A stretch of DNA of 64,000 nt from Antedon mediterranea (Eukaryota > Echinodermata > Crinoidea > Comatulida > Antedonidae): assembly GCF_964355755.1 (NCBI RefSeq), contig NC_092677.1, forward strand, positions 9,446,601 to 9,510,600, in the 5' to 3' direction. Both the position numbers and the translations under genes were made by a program. Positions within the stretch are counted from its first letter, which is position 1. Each line of letters opens with the position of its first letter. The notes under the pieces are model-generated. The model saw only the letters and a list, made by a program, of their open reading frames with translations, was not told where the DNA came from and made no database searches. Shown here in pieces: positions 47,701-59,509 of the stretch.

Positions 47701-50700
47701 GTTCTGCGCATGTTAATTGTGCTATAGTAACCAGTTTTATCGAAAAATAAAAACATCGAAAATTGGCCATTTTTTGAAAAAATCCCTGTACTATAAGTAC
47801 AGGGAAATTTTCGATAAATTGCCGATTTTCGACCCTTTTATTTTTTGACATAAATCGTTACTATTGCATAATAAACATGCGCAGAGTCGAATAATGGGTT
47901 CTGCGCATGTCAATTGTGCTATAGTAACCAGTTTTGACATAAATGGTTACTATAGCATAATAAACATGCGCAGAGGCGAATAATGGGTTCTGCGCATGTT
48001 AATTGTGCTATAGTAACCAGTTTTATCGAAAAATAAAAACATCGAAAATTGGCCATTTTTTGAAAAAATCCTGTATAGTACAGGGAAATTTTCGAAAAAT
48101 GATCGATTTTCGACCTTTTTATTTTTTGACATAAATCGTTACTATTGCATAATAAACATGCGCAGAGCCGAATAATGGGTTCTGCGCATGTCAACTGTGC
48201 TATAGTAACCAGTTTTGACATAAATGGTTACTATAGCATAATAAACATGCGCATAGGCGAATAATGGGTTCTGCGCATGTTAATTGTGCTATAGTAACCA
48301 GTTTTATCGAAAAATAAAAACATCGAAAATTGGCCATTTTTTGAAAAAATCCCTGTACTATAGTACAGGGAAATTTTCGATAAATTGCCGATTTTCGACC
48401 CTTTTATTTTTTGACATAAATCGTTACTATTGCATAATAAACATGCGCAGAGTCGAATAATGGGTTCTGCGCATGTCAATTGTGCTATAGTAACCAGTTT
48501 TGACATAAATGGTTACTATAGCAGAATAAACATGCGCAGAGGCGAATAATGGGTTCTGCGCATGTTAATTGTGCTATAGTAACCAGTTTTATCGAAAAAT
48601 AAAAACATCGAAAATTGGCCATTTTTTGAAAAAATCCTGTATAGTACAGGGAAATTTTCAAAAAATGATCGATTTTCCGACCTTTTTATTTTTTGACATA
48701 AATCGTTACTATTGCATAATAAACATGCGCAGAGCCGAATAATGGGTTCTGCGCATGTCAACTGTGCTATAGTAACCAGTTTTGACATAAATGGTTACTA
48801 TAGCATAATAAACATGCGCATAGGCGAATAATGGGTTCTGCGCATGTTAATTGTGCTATAGTAACCAGTTTTATCGAAAAATAAAAACATCGAAAATTGG
48901 CCATTTTTTGAAAAAATCCCTGTACTATAGTACAGGGAAATTTTCGATAAATTGCCGATTTTCGACCCTTTTATTTTTTGACATAAATCGTTACTATTGC
49001 ATAATAAACATGCGCAGAGTCGAATAATGGGTTCTGCGCATGTCAATTGTGCTATAGTAACCAGTTTTGACATAAATGGTTACTATAGCAGAATAAACAT
49101 GCGCAGAGGCGAATAATGGGTTCTGCGCATGTTAATTGTGCTATAGTAACCAGTTTTATCGAAAAATAAAAACATCGAAAATTGGCCATTTTTTGAAAAA
49201 ATCCTGTATAGTACAGGGAAATTTTCAAAAAATGATCGATTTTCCGACCTTTTTATTTTTTGACATAAATCGTTACTATTGCATAATAAACATGCGCAGA
49301 GCCGAATAATGGGTTCTGCGCATGTCAACTGTGCTATAGTAACCAGTTTTGACATAAATGGTTACTATAGCATAATAAACATGCGCATAGGCGAATAATG
49401 GGTTCTGCGCATGTTAATTGTGCTATAGTAACCAGTTTTATCGAAAAATAAAAACATCGAAAATTGGCCATTTTTTGAAAAAATCCATGTACTATAGTAC
49501 AGGGAAATTTTCGATAAATTGCCGATTTTCGACCCTTTTATTTTTTGACATAAATCGTTACTATTGCATAATAAACATGCGCAGAGTCGAATAATGGGTT
49601 CTGCGCATGTCAATTGTGCTATAGTAACCAGTTTTGACATAAATGGTTACTATAGCATAATAAACATGCGCAGAGGCGAATAATGGGTTCTGCGCATGTT
49701 AATTGTGCTATAGTAACCAGTTTTATCGAAAAATAAAAACATCGAAAATTGGCCATTTTTTGAAAAAATCCTATATAGTACAGGGAAATTTTCGAAAAAT
49801 GATCGATTTTCGACCTTTTTATTTTTTGACATAAATCGTTACTATTGCATAATAAACATGCGCAGAGCCGAATAATGGGTTCTGCGCATGTCAACTGTGC
49901 TATAGTAACCAGTTTAAACATAAATGGTTACTATAGCATAATAAACATGCGCATAGGCGAATAATGGGTTCTGCGCATGTTAATTGTGCTATAGTAACCA
50001 GTTTTATCGAAAAATAAAAACATCGAAAATTGGCCATTTTTTGAAAAAATCCCTGTACTGTACAGGGAAATTTTCGAAAAATGATCGATTTTCGACTCTT
50101 TTATTTTTTGACATAAATCGTTACTATTGCATAATAAACATGCGCAGAGGCGAATAATGGGTTCTGCACATGTCAATTGTGCTATAGTAACCAGTTTTTA
50201 TATAAATGGTTACTATAGCATAATAAACATGCGCAGAGGCAAATAATGGGTTCTGCGCATGTTAATTGTGCTATAGTAACCAGTTTTATCGAAAAATAAA
50301 AACATCGAAAATTGGCCATTTTTTGAAAAAATCCCTGTACTATAAGTACAGGGAAATTTTCGATAAATTGCCGATTTTCGACCCTTTTATTTTTTGACAT
50401 AAATCGTTACTATTGCATAATAAACATGCACAGACTCGAATAATGGGTTCTGCGCATGTCAATTGTGCTATAGTAACCAGTTTTGACATAAATGGTTACT
50501 ATAGCATAATAAACATGCGCAGAGGCGAATAATGGGTTCTGCGCATGTTAATTGTGCTATAGTAACCAGTTTTATCGAAAAATAAAAACATCGAAAATTG
50601 GCCATTTTTTGAAAAAATCCTGTATAGTACAGGGAAATTTTCGAAAAATGATCGATTTTCGACCTTTTTATTTTTTGACATAAATCGTTACTATTGCATA

Positions 50701-53700
50701 ATAAACATGCGCAGAGCCGAATAATGGGTTCTGCGCATGTCAACTGTGCTATAGTAACCAGTTTTGACATAAATGGTTACTATAGCATAATAAACATGCG
50801 CATAGGCGAATAATGGGTTCTGCGCATGTTAATTGTGCTATAGTAACCAGTTTTATCGAAAAATAAAAACATCGAAAATTGGCCATTTTTTGAAAAAATC
50901 CCTGTACTGTACAGGGAAATTTTCGAAAAATGATCGATTTTCGACTCTTTTATTTTTTGACATAAATCGTTACTATTGCATAATAAACATGCGCAGAGGC
51001 GAATAATGGGTTCTGCACATGTCAATTGTGCTATAGTAACCAGTTTTTATATAAATGGTTACTATAGCATAATAAACATGCGCATAGGCGAATAATGGGT
51101 TCTGCGCATGTTAATTGTGCTATAGTAACCAGTTTTATCGAAAAATAAAAAACATCGAAAATTGGCCATTTTTTGAAAAAATCCCTGTACTATAGTACAG
51201 GGAAATTTTCGAAAAATGATCGATTTTCGACCCTTTTATTTTTTGACATAAATCGTTACTATTGCATAATAAACATGCGCAGAGTCGAATAATGGGTTCT
51301 GCGCATGTCAATTGTGATATAGTAACCAGTTTTGACATAAATGGTTACTATAGCATAATAAACATGCGCAGAGGCAAATAATGGGTTCTGCGCATGTTAA
51401 TTGTGCTATAGTAACCAGTTTTATCGAAAAATAAAAACATTGAAAATTGGCCATTTTTTTGAAAAAATGCCTGTACTATAGTACAGGGAAATTTTCGAAA
51501 AATGATCGATTTTCGACACTTTTATTTTTTGACATAAATCGTTACTATTGCATAATAAACATGCGCAGAGTCGAATAATGGATTCTGCGCATGTCAATTG
51601 TGCTATAGTAACCAGTTTTGACATAAATGGTTACTATAGCATAATAAACATGCGCAGAGGCAAATAATGGGTTCTGCGCATGTTAATTGTGCTATAGTAA
51701 CCAGTTTTATCGAAAAATAAAAACATCGAAAATTGGCCATTTTTTGAAAAAATCCCTGTACTATAGTACAGGGAAATTTTCGATAAATTGCCGATTTTCG
51801 ACCCTTTTATTTTTTGACATAAATCGTTACTATTGCATAATAAACATGCGCAGAGTCGAATAATGGGTTCTGCGCATGTCAATTGTGCTATAGTAACCAG
51901 TTTTGACATAAATGGTTACTATAGCATAATAAACATGCGCAGAGGCGAATAATGGGTTCTGCGCATGTTAATTGTGCTATAGTAACCAGTTTTATCGAAA
52001 AATAAAAACATCGAAAATTTGCCATTTTTTGAAAAAATCCCTGTATAGTACAGGGAAATTTTCGAAAAATGATCGATTTTCGACCTTTTTATTTTTTGAC
52101 ATAAATCGTTACTATTGCATAATAAACATGCGCAGAGGCGAATAATGGGTTCTGCACATGTCAATTGTGCTATAGTAACCAGTTTTTGTATAAATGGTTA
52201 CTATAGCATAATAAACATGCGCAGAGGCAAATAATGGGTTCTGCGCATGTTAATTGTGCTATAGTAACCAGTTTTATCGAAAAATAAAAACATCGAAAAT
52301 TGGCCATTTTTTGAAAAAATCCCTGTACTATAAGTACAGGGAAATTTTCGATAAATTGCCGATTTTCGACCCTTTTATTTTTTGACATAAATCGTTACTA
52401 TTGCATAATAAACATGCACAGACTCGAATAATGGGTTCTGCGCATGTCAATTGTGCTATAGTAACCAGTTTTGACATAAATGGTTACTATAGCATAATAA
52501 ACATGCGCAGAGGCGAATAATGGGTTCTGCGCATGTTAATTGTGCTATAGTAACCAGTTTTATCGAAAAATAAAAACATCGAAAATTGGCCATTTTTTGA
52601 AAAAATCCTGTATAGTACAGGGAAATTTTCGAAAAATGATCGATTTTCGACCTTTTTATTTTTTGACATAAATCGTTACTATTGCATAATAAACATGCGC
52701 AGAGCCGAATAATGGGTTCTGCGCATGTCAACTGTGCTATATGAAACCAGTTTTGACATAAATGGTTACTATAGCATAATAAACATGCGCATAGGCGAAT
52801 AATGGGTTCTGCGCATGTTAATTGTGCTATAGTAACCAGTTTTATCGAAAAATAAAAACATCGAAAATTGGCTATTTTTTGAAAAAATCCCTGTACTGTA
52901 CAGGGAAATTTTCGAAAAATGATCGATTTTCGACTCTTTTATTTTTTGACATAAATCGTTACTATTGCATAATAAACATGCGCAGAGGCGAATAATGGGT
53001 TCTGCACATGTCAATTGTGCTATAGTAACCAGTTTTTATATAAATGGTTACTATAGCATAATAAACATGCGCATAGGCGAATAATGGGTTCTGCGCATGT
53101 TAATTGTGCTATAGTAACCAGTTTTATCGAAAAATAAAAAACATCGAAAATTGGCCATTTTTTGAAAAAATCCCTGTACTATAGTACAGGGAAATTTTCG
53201 AAAAATGATCGATTTTCGACCCTTTTATTTTTTGACATAAATCGTTACTATTGCATAATAAACATGCGCAGAGTCGAATAATGGGTTCTGCGCATGTCAA
53301 TTGTGATATAGTAACCAGTTTTGACATAAATGGTTACTATAGCATAATAAACATGCGCAGAGGCAAATAATGGGTTCTGCGCATGTTAATTGTGCTATAG
53401 TAACCAGTTTTATCGAAAAATAAAAACATTGAAAATTGGCCATTTTTTTGAAAAAATGCCTGTACTATAGTACAGGGAAATTTTCGAAAAATGATCGATT
53501 TTCGACACTTTTATTTTTTGACATAAATCGTTACTATTGCATAATAAACATGCGCAGAGTCGAATAATGGATTCTGCGCATGTCAATTGTGCTATAGTAA
53601 CCAGTTTTGACATAAATGGTTACTATAGCATAATAAACATGCGCAGAGGCAAATAATGGGTTCTGCGCATGTTAATTGTGCTATAGTAACCAGTTTTGAC

Positions 53701-54245
53701 ATAAATGGTTACTATAGCATAATAAACATGCGCAGAGGCGAATAATGGGTTCTGCGCATGTTAATTGTGCTATAGTAACCAGTTTTATCGAAAAATAAAA
53801 ACATCGAAAATTGGCCATTTTTTGAAAAAATGCCTGTACTATAGTACAGGGAAATTTTCGAAAAATGATCGATTTTCGACTCTTTTATTTTTTGACATAA
53901 ATCGTTACTATTGCATAATAAACATGCGCAGAGGCGAATAATGGGTTCTGCGCATGGCAATTGTGCTATAGTAACCAGTTTTTATATAAATGGTTACTAT
54001 TGCATAAAAAACATGCGCAGAAGCGAATAATGGGTTCTGCGCATGTCAATTGTGCTATAGTAACCAGTTTTGACATAAATGGTTACTATAGCATAATAAA
54101 CATGCGCAGAGCCGAATAATGGGTTCTGCGCATGTTAATTGTGCTATAGTAACCAGTTTTATCGAAAAATAAAAAGATCGAAAATTGGCCATTTTTTGAA
54201 AAAAATCCCTGTACTATACTACAGGGAAATTTTACCATTTTATTT
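44715..54245. repeat. Satellite array, ~284-bp palindrome-rich unit, about 33 copies
   Basis: Each unit has two hairpin modules and one central palindrome. The hairpin modules run GTTACTATAGCA..TGCTATAGTAAC around CATGCGCAGA..TCTGCGCATG. The palindrome is CCCTGTACTATAGTACAGGG, inside a wider inverted context (CGAAAATTGGCCATTTTTTG / CGAAAAATGATCGATTTTCG). Units are 282-286 bp; an extra ~95-bp hairpin module is inserted at some junctions (for example 44905-44995, 45193-45290, 53695-53785). Copies are nearly identical, so the array is young or homogenised. Open frames of 60-105 codons on the minus strand in every unit are by-products: they follow the repeat and change with indels in it. Confidence 0.96.
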
Positions 54246-55720
54246 TTTGATCATCTTATAGTACCATAGAATAATTCAATTATTATGCGTTTATATTGCT
54301 GTATATGATCATATATTGCTTTATGATCGTCTTATAGTACCATAGAAAAATTCAATAATTATGCGTTTATATTGCTGTATATGATCATATATTGCTTTAT
54401 GATCATTTTATAGTACCATAGAACAATTCAATTATTTTGCGTTTTTATTGCTGTAGGCCTATATGATCATATATTGCTTTATGATCATCTTATAGTACCA
54501 TAGAACCCAATTGTATCGAAAAATAAAAAGGTCGAAAATTGGCCATATATCGAAAAATCCCTGTATGGATTTTTTCCCAAAAATGGCCAAAATATCAAGT
54601 TTTTAAAATTCAATTATTATGCGTTCATATTGCTGTATATGATCATATATTGCTTTATGATCATTTTATAGTACCATAGAACAATTCAATTATTTTGCGT
54701 TTTTATTGCTGTAGGCCTATATGATCATATATTGCTTTATGATCATCTTATAGTACCATAGAACCCAATTGTATCGAAAAATAAAAAGGTCGAAAATTGG
54801 CCATATATCGAAAAATCCCTGTATGGATTTTTTCCCAAAAATGGCCAAAATATCAAGTTTTTAAAATTCAATTATTATGCGTTCATATTGCTGTATATGA
54901 TCATATATTGCTTTATGATCGTCTTATAGTACCATAGAACAATTCAATTATTTTTTGCGTTTATATTGCTGTATATGATCATATATTGCTTTATGATCGT
55001 CTTATAGTACCATAGAACAATTCAATTATTATGCGTTTATATTGGTGTATATGATCATATATTGCTTTATGATCATTTTATAGTACCATAGAACAATTCA
55101 ATTATTTTGCGTTTATATTGCTGTATAATATGATCATATATTGCTTTATGATCATCTTATAGTACCATAGAACAATTCAATAATTATGCGTTTATATTGC
55201 TGTATATGATCATATATTGCTTTATGATCATTTTATAGTACCATAGAACAATTCAATTATTTTGCGTTTATATTGCTGTATATGATCATATATTGCTTTA
55301 TGATCATCTTATAGTACCATAGAACAATTCAATAATTATGCGTATATATTGCTGTATATGATCATATATTGCTTTATGATCGTCTTATAGTACCATAGAA
55401 CAATTCAATTATTATGCGTTTATATTGCTGTATATGATCATATATTGCTTTATGATCATCTTATAGTACCATAGAACAATTCAATAATTATGCGTATATA
55501 TTGCTGTATATGATCATATATTGCTTTATGATCGTCTTATAGTACCATAGAACAATTCAATTATTATGCGTTTATATTGCTGTATATGATCATATATTGC
55601 TTTATGATCGTCTTATAGTACCATAGAACAATTCAATTATTATGCGTTTATATTGCTGTATATGATCATATATTGCTTTATGATCTTCGTGTAGTACCAT
55701 AGAACCCAGTTTTGCCGATA
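54246..55720. repeat. Second satellite, ~77-bp unit, about 17 copies
   Basis: The unit includes TTATAGTACCATAGAACAAT, TCAATTATTATGCGTTTATA and TTGCTGTATATGATCATATA; spacing of TAGTACCATAGAA is mostly 73-83 bp. The core TATATGATCATATA is a 14-bp palindrome. Between about 54500 and 54860, two pieces of the 284-bp family (TCGAAAAATAAAAAGGTCG, TTGGCCATATATCGAAAAAT) are embedded, and that stretch is itself duplicated. The two satellites are therefore interleaved, not simply adjacent. Confidence 0.93.
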
Positions 55721-56300
55721 AATAGATAAATACCAAGGTGGAAAATTTAGCAATTTTTCGAAAAATGGCCAAATTTCGACCCTTTTTTTCGACATAATTA
55801 GTTACTATGGCCCTATAAGATGATGATAACATAATATACGCGCATATATGGCAATATTATCGTATAATAATTGAATTTTTAAAAGTGATCGACTATTTTG
55901 GCCATTTTTTGAAAAAATCCATGTAATTTCGACTCTGATATTTTTTTACATAATTGGTAATCATAATTTGACATGCGCCGACGCACATAATGTGTTCTGC
56001 TCATGTTACCTCAATATTATATGCATATTTGTTAATGTCGATATTTTTTTTATCGACCATTTTTGACAAAACTTGTTACTACGGCTCTATAAAATGGTCA
56101 TAACATAATATGCGGGTATGTAGCAATATTATTTCATAATATGCCAATATGATATTTCGCCCCTTTCTTCAAGAGAAATTTTCGAAAGATTACAAATTTC
56201 AACCCATAAGATGATACAAATTGAATTTGTATCAACAAATAAAAGGGTCGAATTGCGAACATTTTCGAAACAATCCCTATATACTATGCTAAGATGATAC
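55721..56300. repeat. Diverged right border of the satellite block
   Basis: Degenerate pieces of the 284-bp family (ATTTCGACCC, GTTACTATGGCCCTATAAGA, ACATGCGC, GGTCGAATT) become less alike rightward and fade near 56300. Edge units more diverged than central ones is the pattern expected of arrays homogenised by unequal exchange. Confidence 0.7.
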
Positions 56301-56339
56301 TAACAGTAACACAATATTCAGATTCAGATTTATTTTATG

Positions 56340-56370
56340 TACTTATATATATATATATATATATATATAG
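56340..56370. repeat. (TA)n microsatellite
   Basis: About 12 TA units, immediately right of the satellite border. Confidence 0.9.
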
Positions 56371-57049
56371 TACAATACTTACAATGTTGGAATTATAGAT
56401 TTTTTTTTCAGGCCAGAACCCTTGATCTAGCCTAATTTGCTCGCTCTTGTGCACTCTCCCTCCCCCACCAAAATGAACCTCTATCCGTCCTGTATTCAGC
56501 AGATAAGACTAACGCGCTTGTCAACCGCTAATCACAATGGGTTACGTTTGAATAGAAGATTTACATACATAAGTTAGTCACGCGTGACCAATACTGCAAT
56601 CCAGGAAGTGTTTCATTAGTGATGTCGCAATCCATAATTTGTATACATCGGTATTGCGCAATACATATTTGCTACGCAACCAACCAACCAAACACAAGAA
56701 TACCAGGGAGTTGTTAATTGTATTGTAAATGATAACCAAATGTTTTTATTTTTATTATATTCATCATATTGTTCAAGTTATAGCAAAATTATATAGATTA
56801 TCGGCTTTCTATGTCACCGACGAAGAATTAGTTAATTGCAAAATGGCGAACCACCAGCTGTCGTATTACTAACAAAAAAATTTAGTACGGGAGATTCAAA
56901 CTATTGTGTTAATAATATCAATATCCAAGGCTGTAACTATTCGTTTTGCTACAACAATATATTTGATTTTATTTTTGTGAATACATATATGTTTACTATA
57001 GACCTAAATGCTTGTGTGAACACCATAGGCCTATTGTGTTCATTTTAAG
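56371..57049. other. Spacer, nothing identified
   Basis: Mixed-composition DNA without a supported gene; a 70-codon open frame at 56836-57048 has no recognised similarity. Confidence 0.35.
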
Positions 57050-57168
57050 ACGCAGCCCATGAACTTAGATGCAACGCAAGCGAGTTCAAATAATCCATCG
57101 CTTGTGATTGGTCAAATTAATTGCGCTTACGTGTCCTTGAATTGCGTTGAATGGTTGTGCGAACCAAA
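57050..57168. mobile_element. Diverged copy of the GCAACGCAAG MITE, upstream of IAD-only gene 1
   Basis: Both arms survive: GATGCAACGCAAGCGAGTTC on the left, then ATCGCTTGTGATTGGTCAAA and TTGCGCTTACGTGTCCTTGA on the right, ending near GTGCGAACCA. It sits about 0.5 kb upstream of the candidate promoter of the next gene. Confidence 0.65.
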
Positions 57169-57349
57169 CAAGTTATTATTAACAAAATAAATTCCATGAA
57201 ACAAGGACATTTGCATTAGACGTAAATCTACGAAATTAAATTGTTATATAAAATAACAATCATAACAATTTTTAACTTATGATGATTTTACAGAAGGATT
57301 AGCCGTTAAAATGGAAAATCTTGATCTACCTTCTACAAGGTAGCTACAG

Positions 57350-57407
57350 CCAATCACAGTACGACCTTTGTGACTAAGCGAGTAAGTTTCTGTAAAGATT
57401 GCCCAAT
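57350..57407 (+). promoter_or_regulatory. Two CCAAT boxes
   Basis: CCAAT at 57350-57354 (GCCAATCACAG) and 57403-57407 (GCCCAATCAG), 230-290 bp upstream of the TATA box. The flanking ATCA bases fit an NF-Y-type site. Function is inferred from position only. Confidence 0.35.
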
Positions 57408-57611
57408 CAGAGATCATCAGCATGTGACGTTGTGAAATCGTGTCGCTTATTCATTACCAATTTCAATACTGTGTCTTCAATGACTATCGATTTTGATCAA
57501 TTTTTAGTTTGTTTACTGTTTTATTGTCCCGGATTTTTCCATTTTCGGTTAATTTCGGATGACTGAGCGCCTTCGGTTTGGTTGTTGAGAAATGATGAAC
57601 TCTATGGTAAT

Positions 57612-57643
57612 ATGCAAATGAGGTGGCTCACTGTATATATAAA
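57612..57643 (+). promoter_or_regulatory. Octamer (ATGCAAAT) + TATA box core promoter
   Basis: A perfect octamer ATGCAAAT (57612-57619), the POU/Oct-factor site, precedes TATATAAA (57636-57643) by 16 bp. A start site near 57670 and an untranslated leader of about 75 bp to the ATG at 57745 would follow. A half-ISRE, CAGTGAAACT, lies at about 57654-57663. Confidence 0.5.
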
Positions 57644-57744
57644 TGTTGGCGCACAGTGAAACTTTGTACACTTCAAAAATTCAGAGGACCGAATTTAAGA
57701 ATTTATAGACACCTAAAAGAAACATTTATTTTCGATGGAAAACA

Positions 57745-59267
57745 ATGGCGCAGACGGTGCAAAACAGTCAGGTATGTTACTTACTATTACTTTACGGATA
57801 CAGTATAAAGTATAATCATGCTTAGGCCTATTGTTCTTCAATTGTGTTTTTTCGTAGGCCTATTTCTTTTTAATATTTTTCTATTATTAGGCCTAATACT
57901 TATCACGTATAAATCAAATATTATTAATGTAAACTTGTTGGCATTGTATTGCTGTTAATGTCATTTTTAAAATTATTACTATTGTAAAAAATAGTATTTA
58001 CTTATTTTAATACATACTTAAAACATTATTTAATATTTATGGCAATAAAAGTACTTTTACTTATTTTTTTTTTCAACTTGTACCTTTATTTCTTGTTTTT
58101 CTTTGTGATAATTTTTATTCCAAAGGGTCTTACGACTACAGATAATTATTTGTCTCTGGAAGATCCATGTAACAATGTAAATATTTATATTGTTCAATAA
58201 ATAAATAATTTTATTATACATTTTAAAATTTTATTTTAACAGATTTTCTTATGGAGGTTACAGTGCGTTACCGATCTGAGCAAGTTGCGCGTCAAACCGT
58301 ACGCGGGGTAGACGGGGTTTGCGTTTACCATGGCTCTAACAAAGTTAAAAATGAAGTTATGACAGCTATCGGCTTAAAACGTAGCAGATATGTTGATTAT
58401 AGAACACCGCAAAAATCAGAAAAACTGATTGAACTTACCGATCGTGTGCTATTAAACATGAAAAATGGGTATGTTTATCGAAACATTTATTTATCAAGTT
58501 GTGATCTTTTTTTCTTTGTTGAGGTGAAGGATTTGATTTTGGTTACAAGCAAAGTTTAATTGATATATTGTTGAGTAAAAAGCGTCGTATTTAATTCTTA
58601 TGTCGTTCTTTATTTTAGGATTACTTTTACGTATGATCCAAGTGACAACTGTGTGTACGCTACCCGGCTTTGTAACAGTATGGTATTTATGTACAGTCCG
58701 CAATTTCAAACCGGTCCTGAATATCCAGTTAAACTGATACTCGGACAAAAAACGAAAATTTACGACTGTACCGTTCATGGCATATCGGCATGTTCACTAA
58801 CAGACGAGAAAATGTTTCCGGAGGATCCCAGCGTGTTTTTTAGCGTTGCGCAAAAATGGCAGCCAATTGCATCGAAAGAAGATCGTTTCTGCGCCGACTT
58901 CTTACCTAACAAATTACCGTTGGAAGATTGTTTGGTTTCAATGGCTTTAAAATTACACATTTCTGGTGTTGCTGCCGCTACCCAGAAATTCAACGAAAGT
59001 ACAACGGTCAGTTCTTCCGACATCGACATGGGAAATACCATTTATGGATTGAACCAACCAATCAGACAACCAGACGTATGCCGACCGGAAGTATCAATTA
59101 TCCGTTTGCGTAAGTTTATGGATGCTATGTGCGCAAACGTTCCTGCGATGGAGGATAGGCTGAGATTGTTTCAGGAAAAGCTGGTTGAATTTGAAGCGTC
59201 AACGTCTGACCTACGGAATGAATTCCATGAGCTTGTGAGAGATGCAACAGGAATATCAATACAGTAA
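57745..59267 (+). CDS. IRF-association-domain protein without a DNA-binding domain (IAD-only paralogue 1)
   Basis: Exons: 57745-57771, 58126-58168, 58243-58468, 58619-59267 (stop TAA), all GT..AG and phase-consistent, giving 314 residues. The first two exons encode only a short leader (MAQTVQNSQ, then GLTTTDNYLSLEDP). Residues about 27-230 are an IAD: MEVTVRYRSEQVARQTV, TFTYDPSDNCVYATRLC, and FFSVAQKWQPI, which is almost identical to the equivalent stretch of the upstream IRF. No tryptophan-repeat DBD was found between the satellite and this gene. The last ~58 residues (from VSIIRLRKF) are charged, helical and heptad-like (MEDRLRLFQEKLVEFEAS, LRNEFHELV), a likely coiled coil not seen in the neighbour. 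Inference: it dimerises with IRFs without binding DNA. The two leader exons are less certain than the IAD exons; an overlapping upstream ATG at 57735 meets a stop in exon 2. Confidence 0.83.
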
Positions 59268-59300
59268 CGTAGGTAATCCTCGACACTCTGTATTAGATAA

Positions 59301-59306
59301 AATAAA
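59301..59306 (+). other. Polyadenylation signal of IAD-only gene 1
   Basis: AATAAA, 34 bp after the stop codon, implying a very short 3' UTR ending near 59320-59330. Confidence 0.55.
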
Positions 59307-59407
59307 CTTAATTATCAAGTCATTTATACAGAATGTACAATAATTAATTACGCAAAGTTAAGTAAACGCGCATGCACGCGCGAGCATTTGCAGGGTGCAC
59401 TCGGCAC

Positions 59408-59465
59408 AAACGCGTCTAATTTGCTCTAGTATGCAACAACAACATAGAGCAAGTTAAACACGTTT
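59408..59465. repeat. Imperfect inverted repeat downstream of IAD-only gene 1
   Basis: AAACGCGTCTAATTTGCTCT against the complement of AGAGCAAGTTAAACACGTTT, 18-bp spacer. It sits in a CpG-rich patch (59365-59510), with several GCGC/CGCG runs unlike the surroundings. It could be a small TIR element or a transcribed hairpin. Confidence 0.5.
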
Positions 59466-59509
59466 GGGTAGAGCGTGGCTTTATCTTCACACGCGCGCCG
59501 CCGACGGCA

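Noticed and set aside
44711-53960. About 50 minus-strand open frames of 60-105 codons (MSKLVTIAQLTCAEPIIRLC..) that look like a protein family
   Set aside because: They repeat with the satellite period, change frame and length with each small indel, and have no promoter, splice or domain signal. They are translations of the palindromic satellite unit.
57623-57808. 61-codon frame overlapping the leader exon of IAD-only gene 1
   Set aside because: It starts before the expected transcription start, runs into the intron, and is in a frame that does not join the IAD exon.
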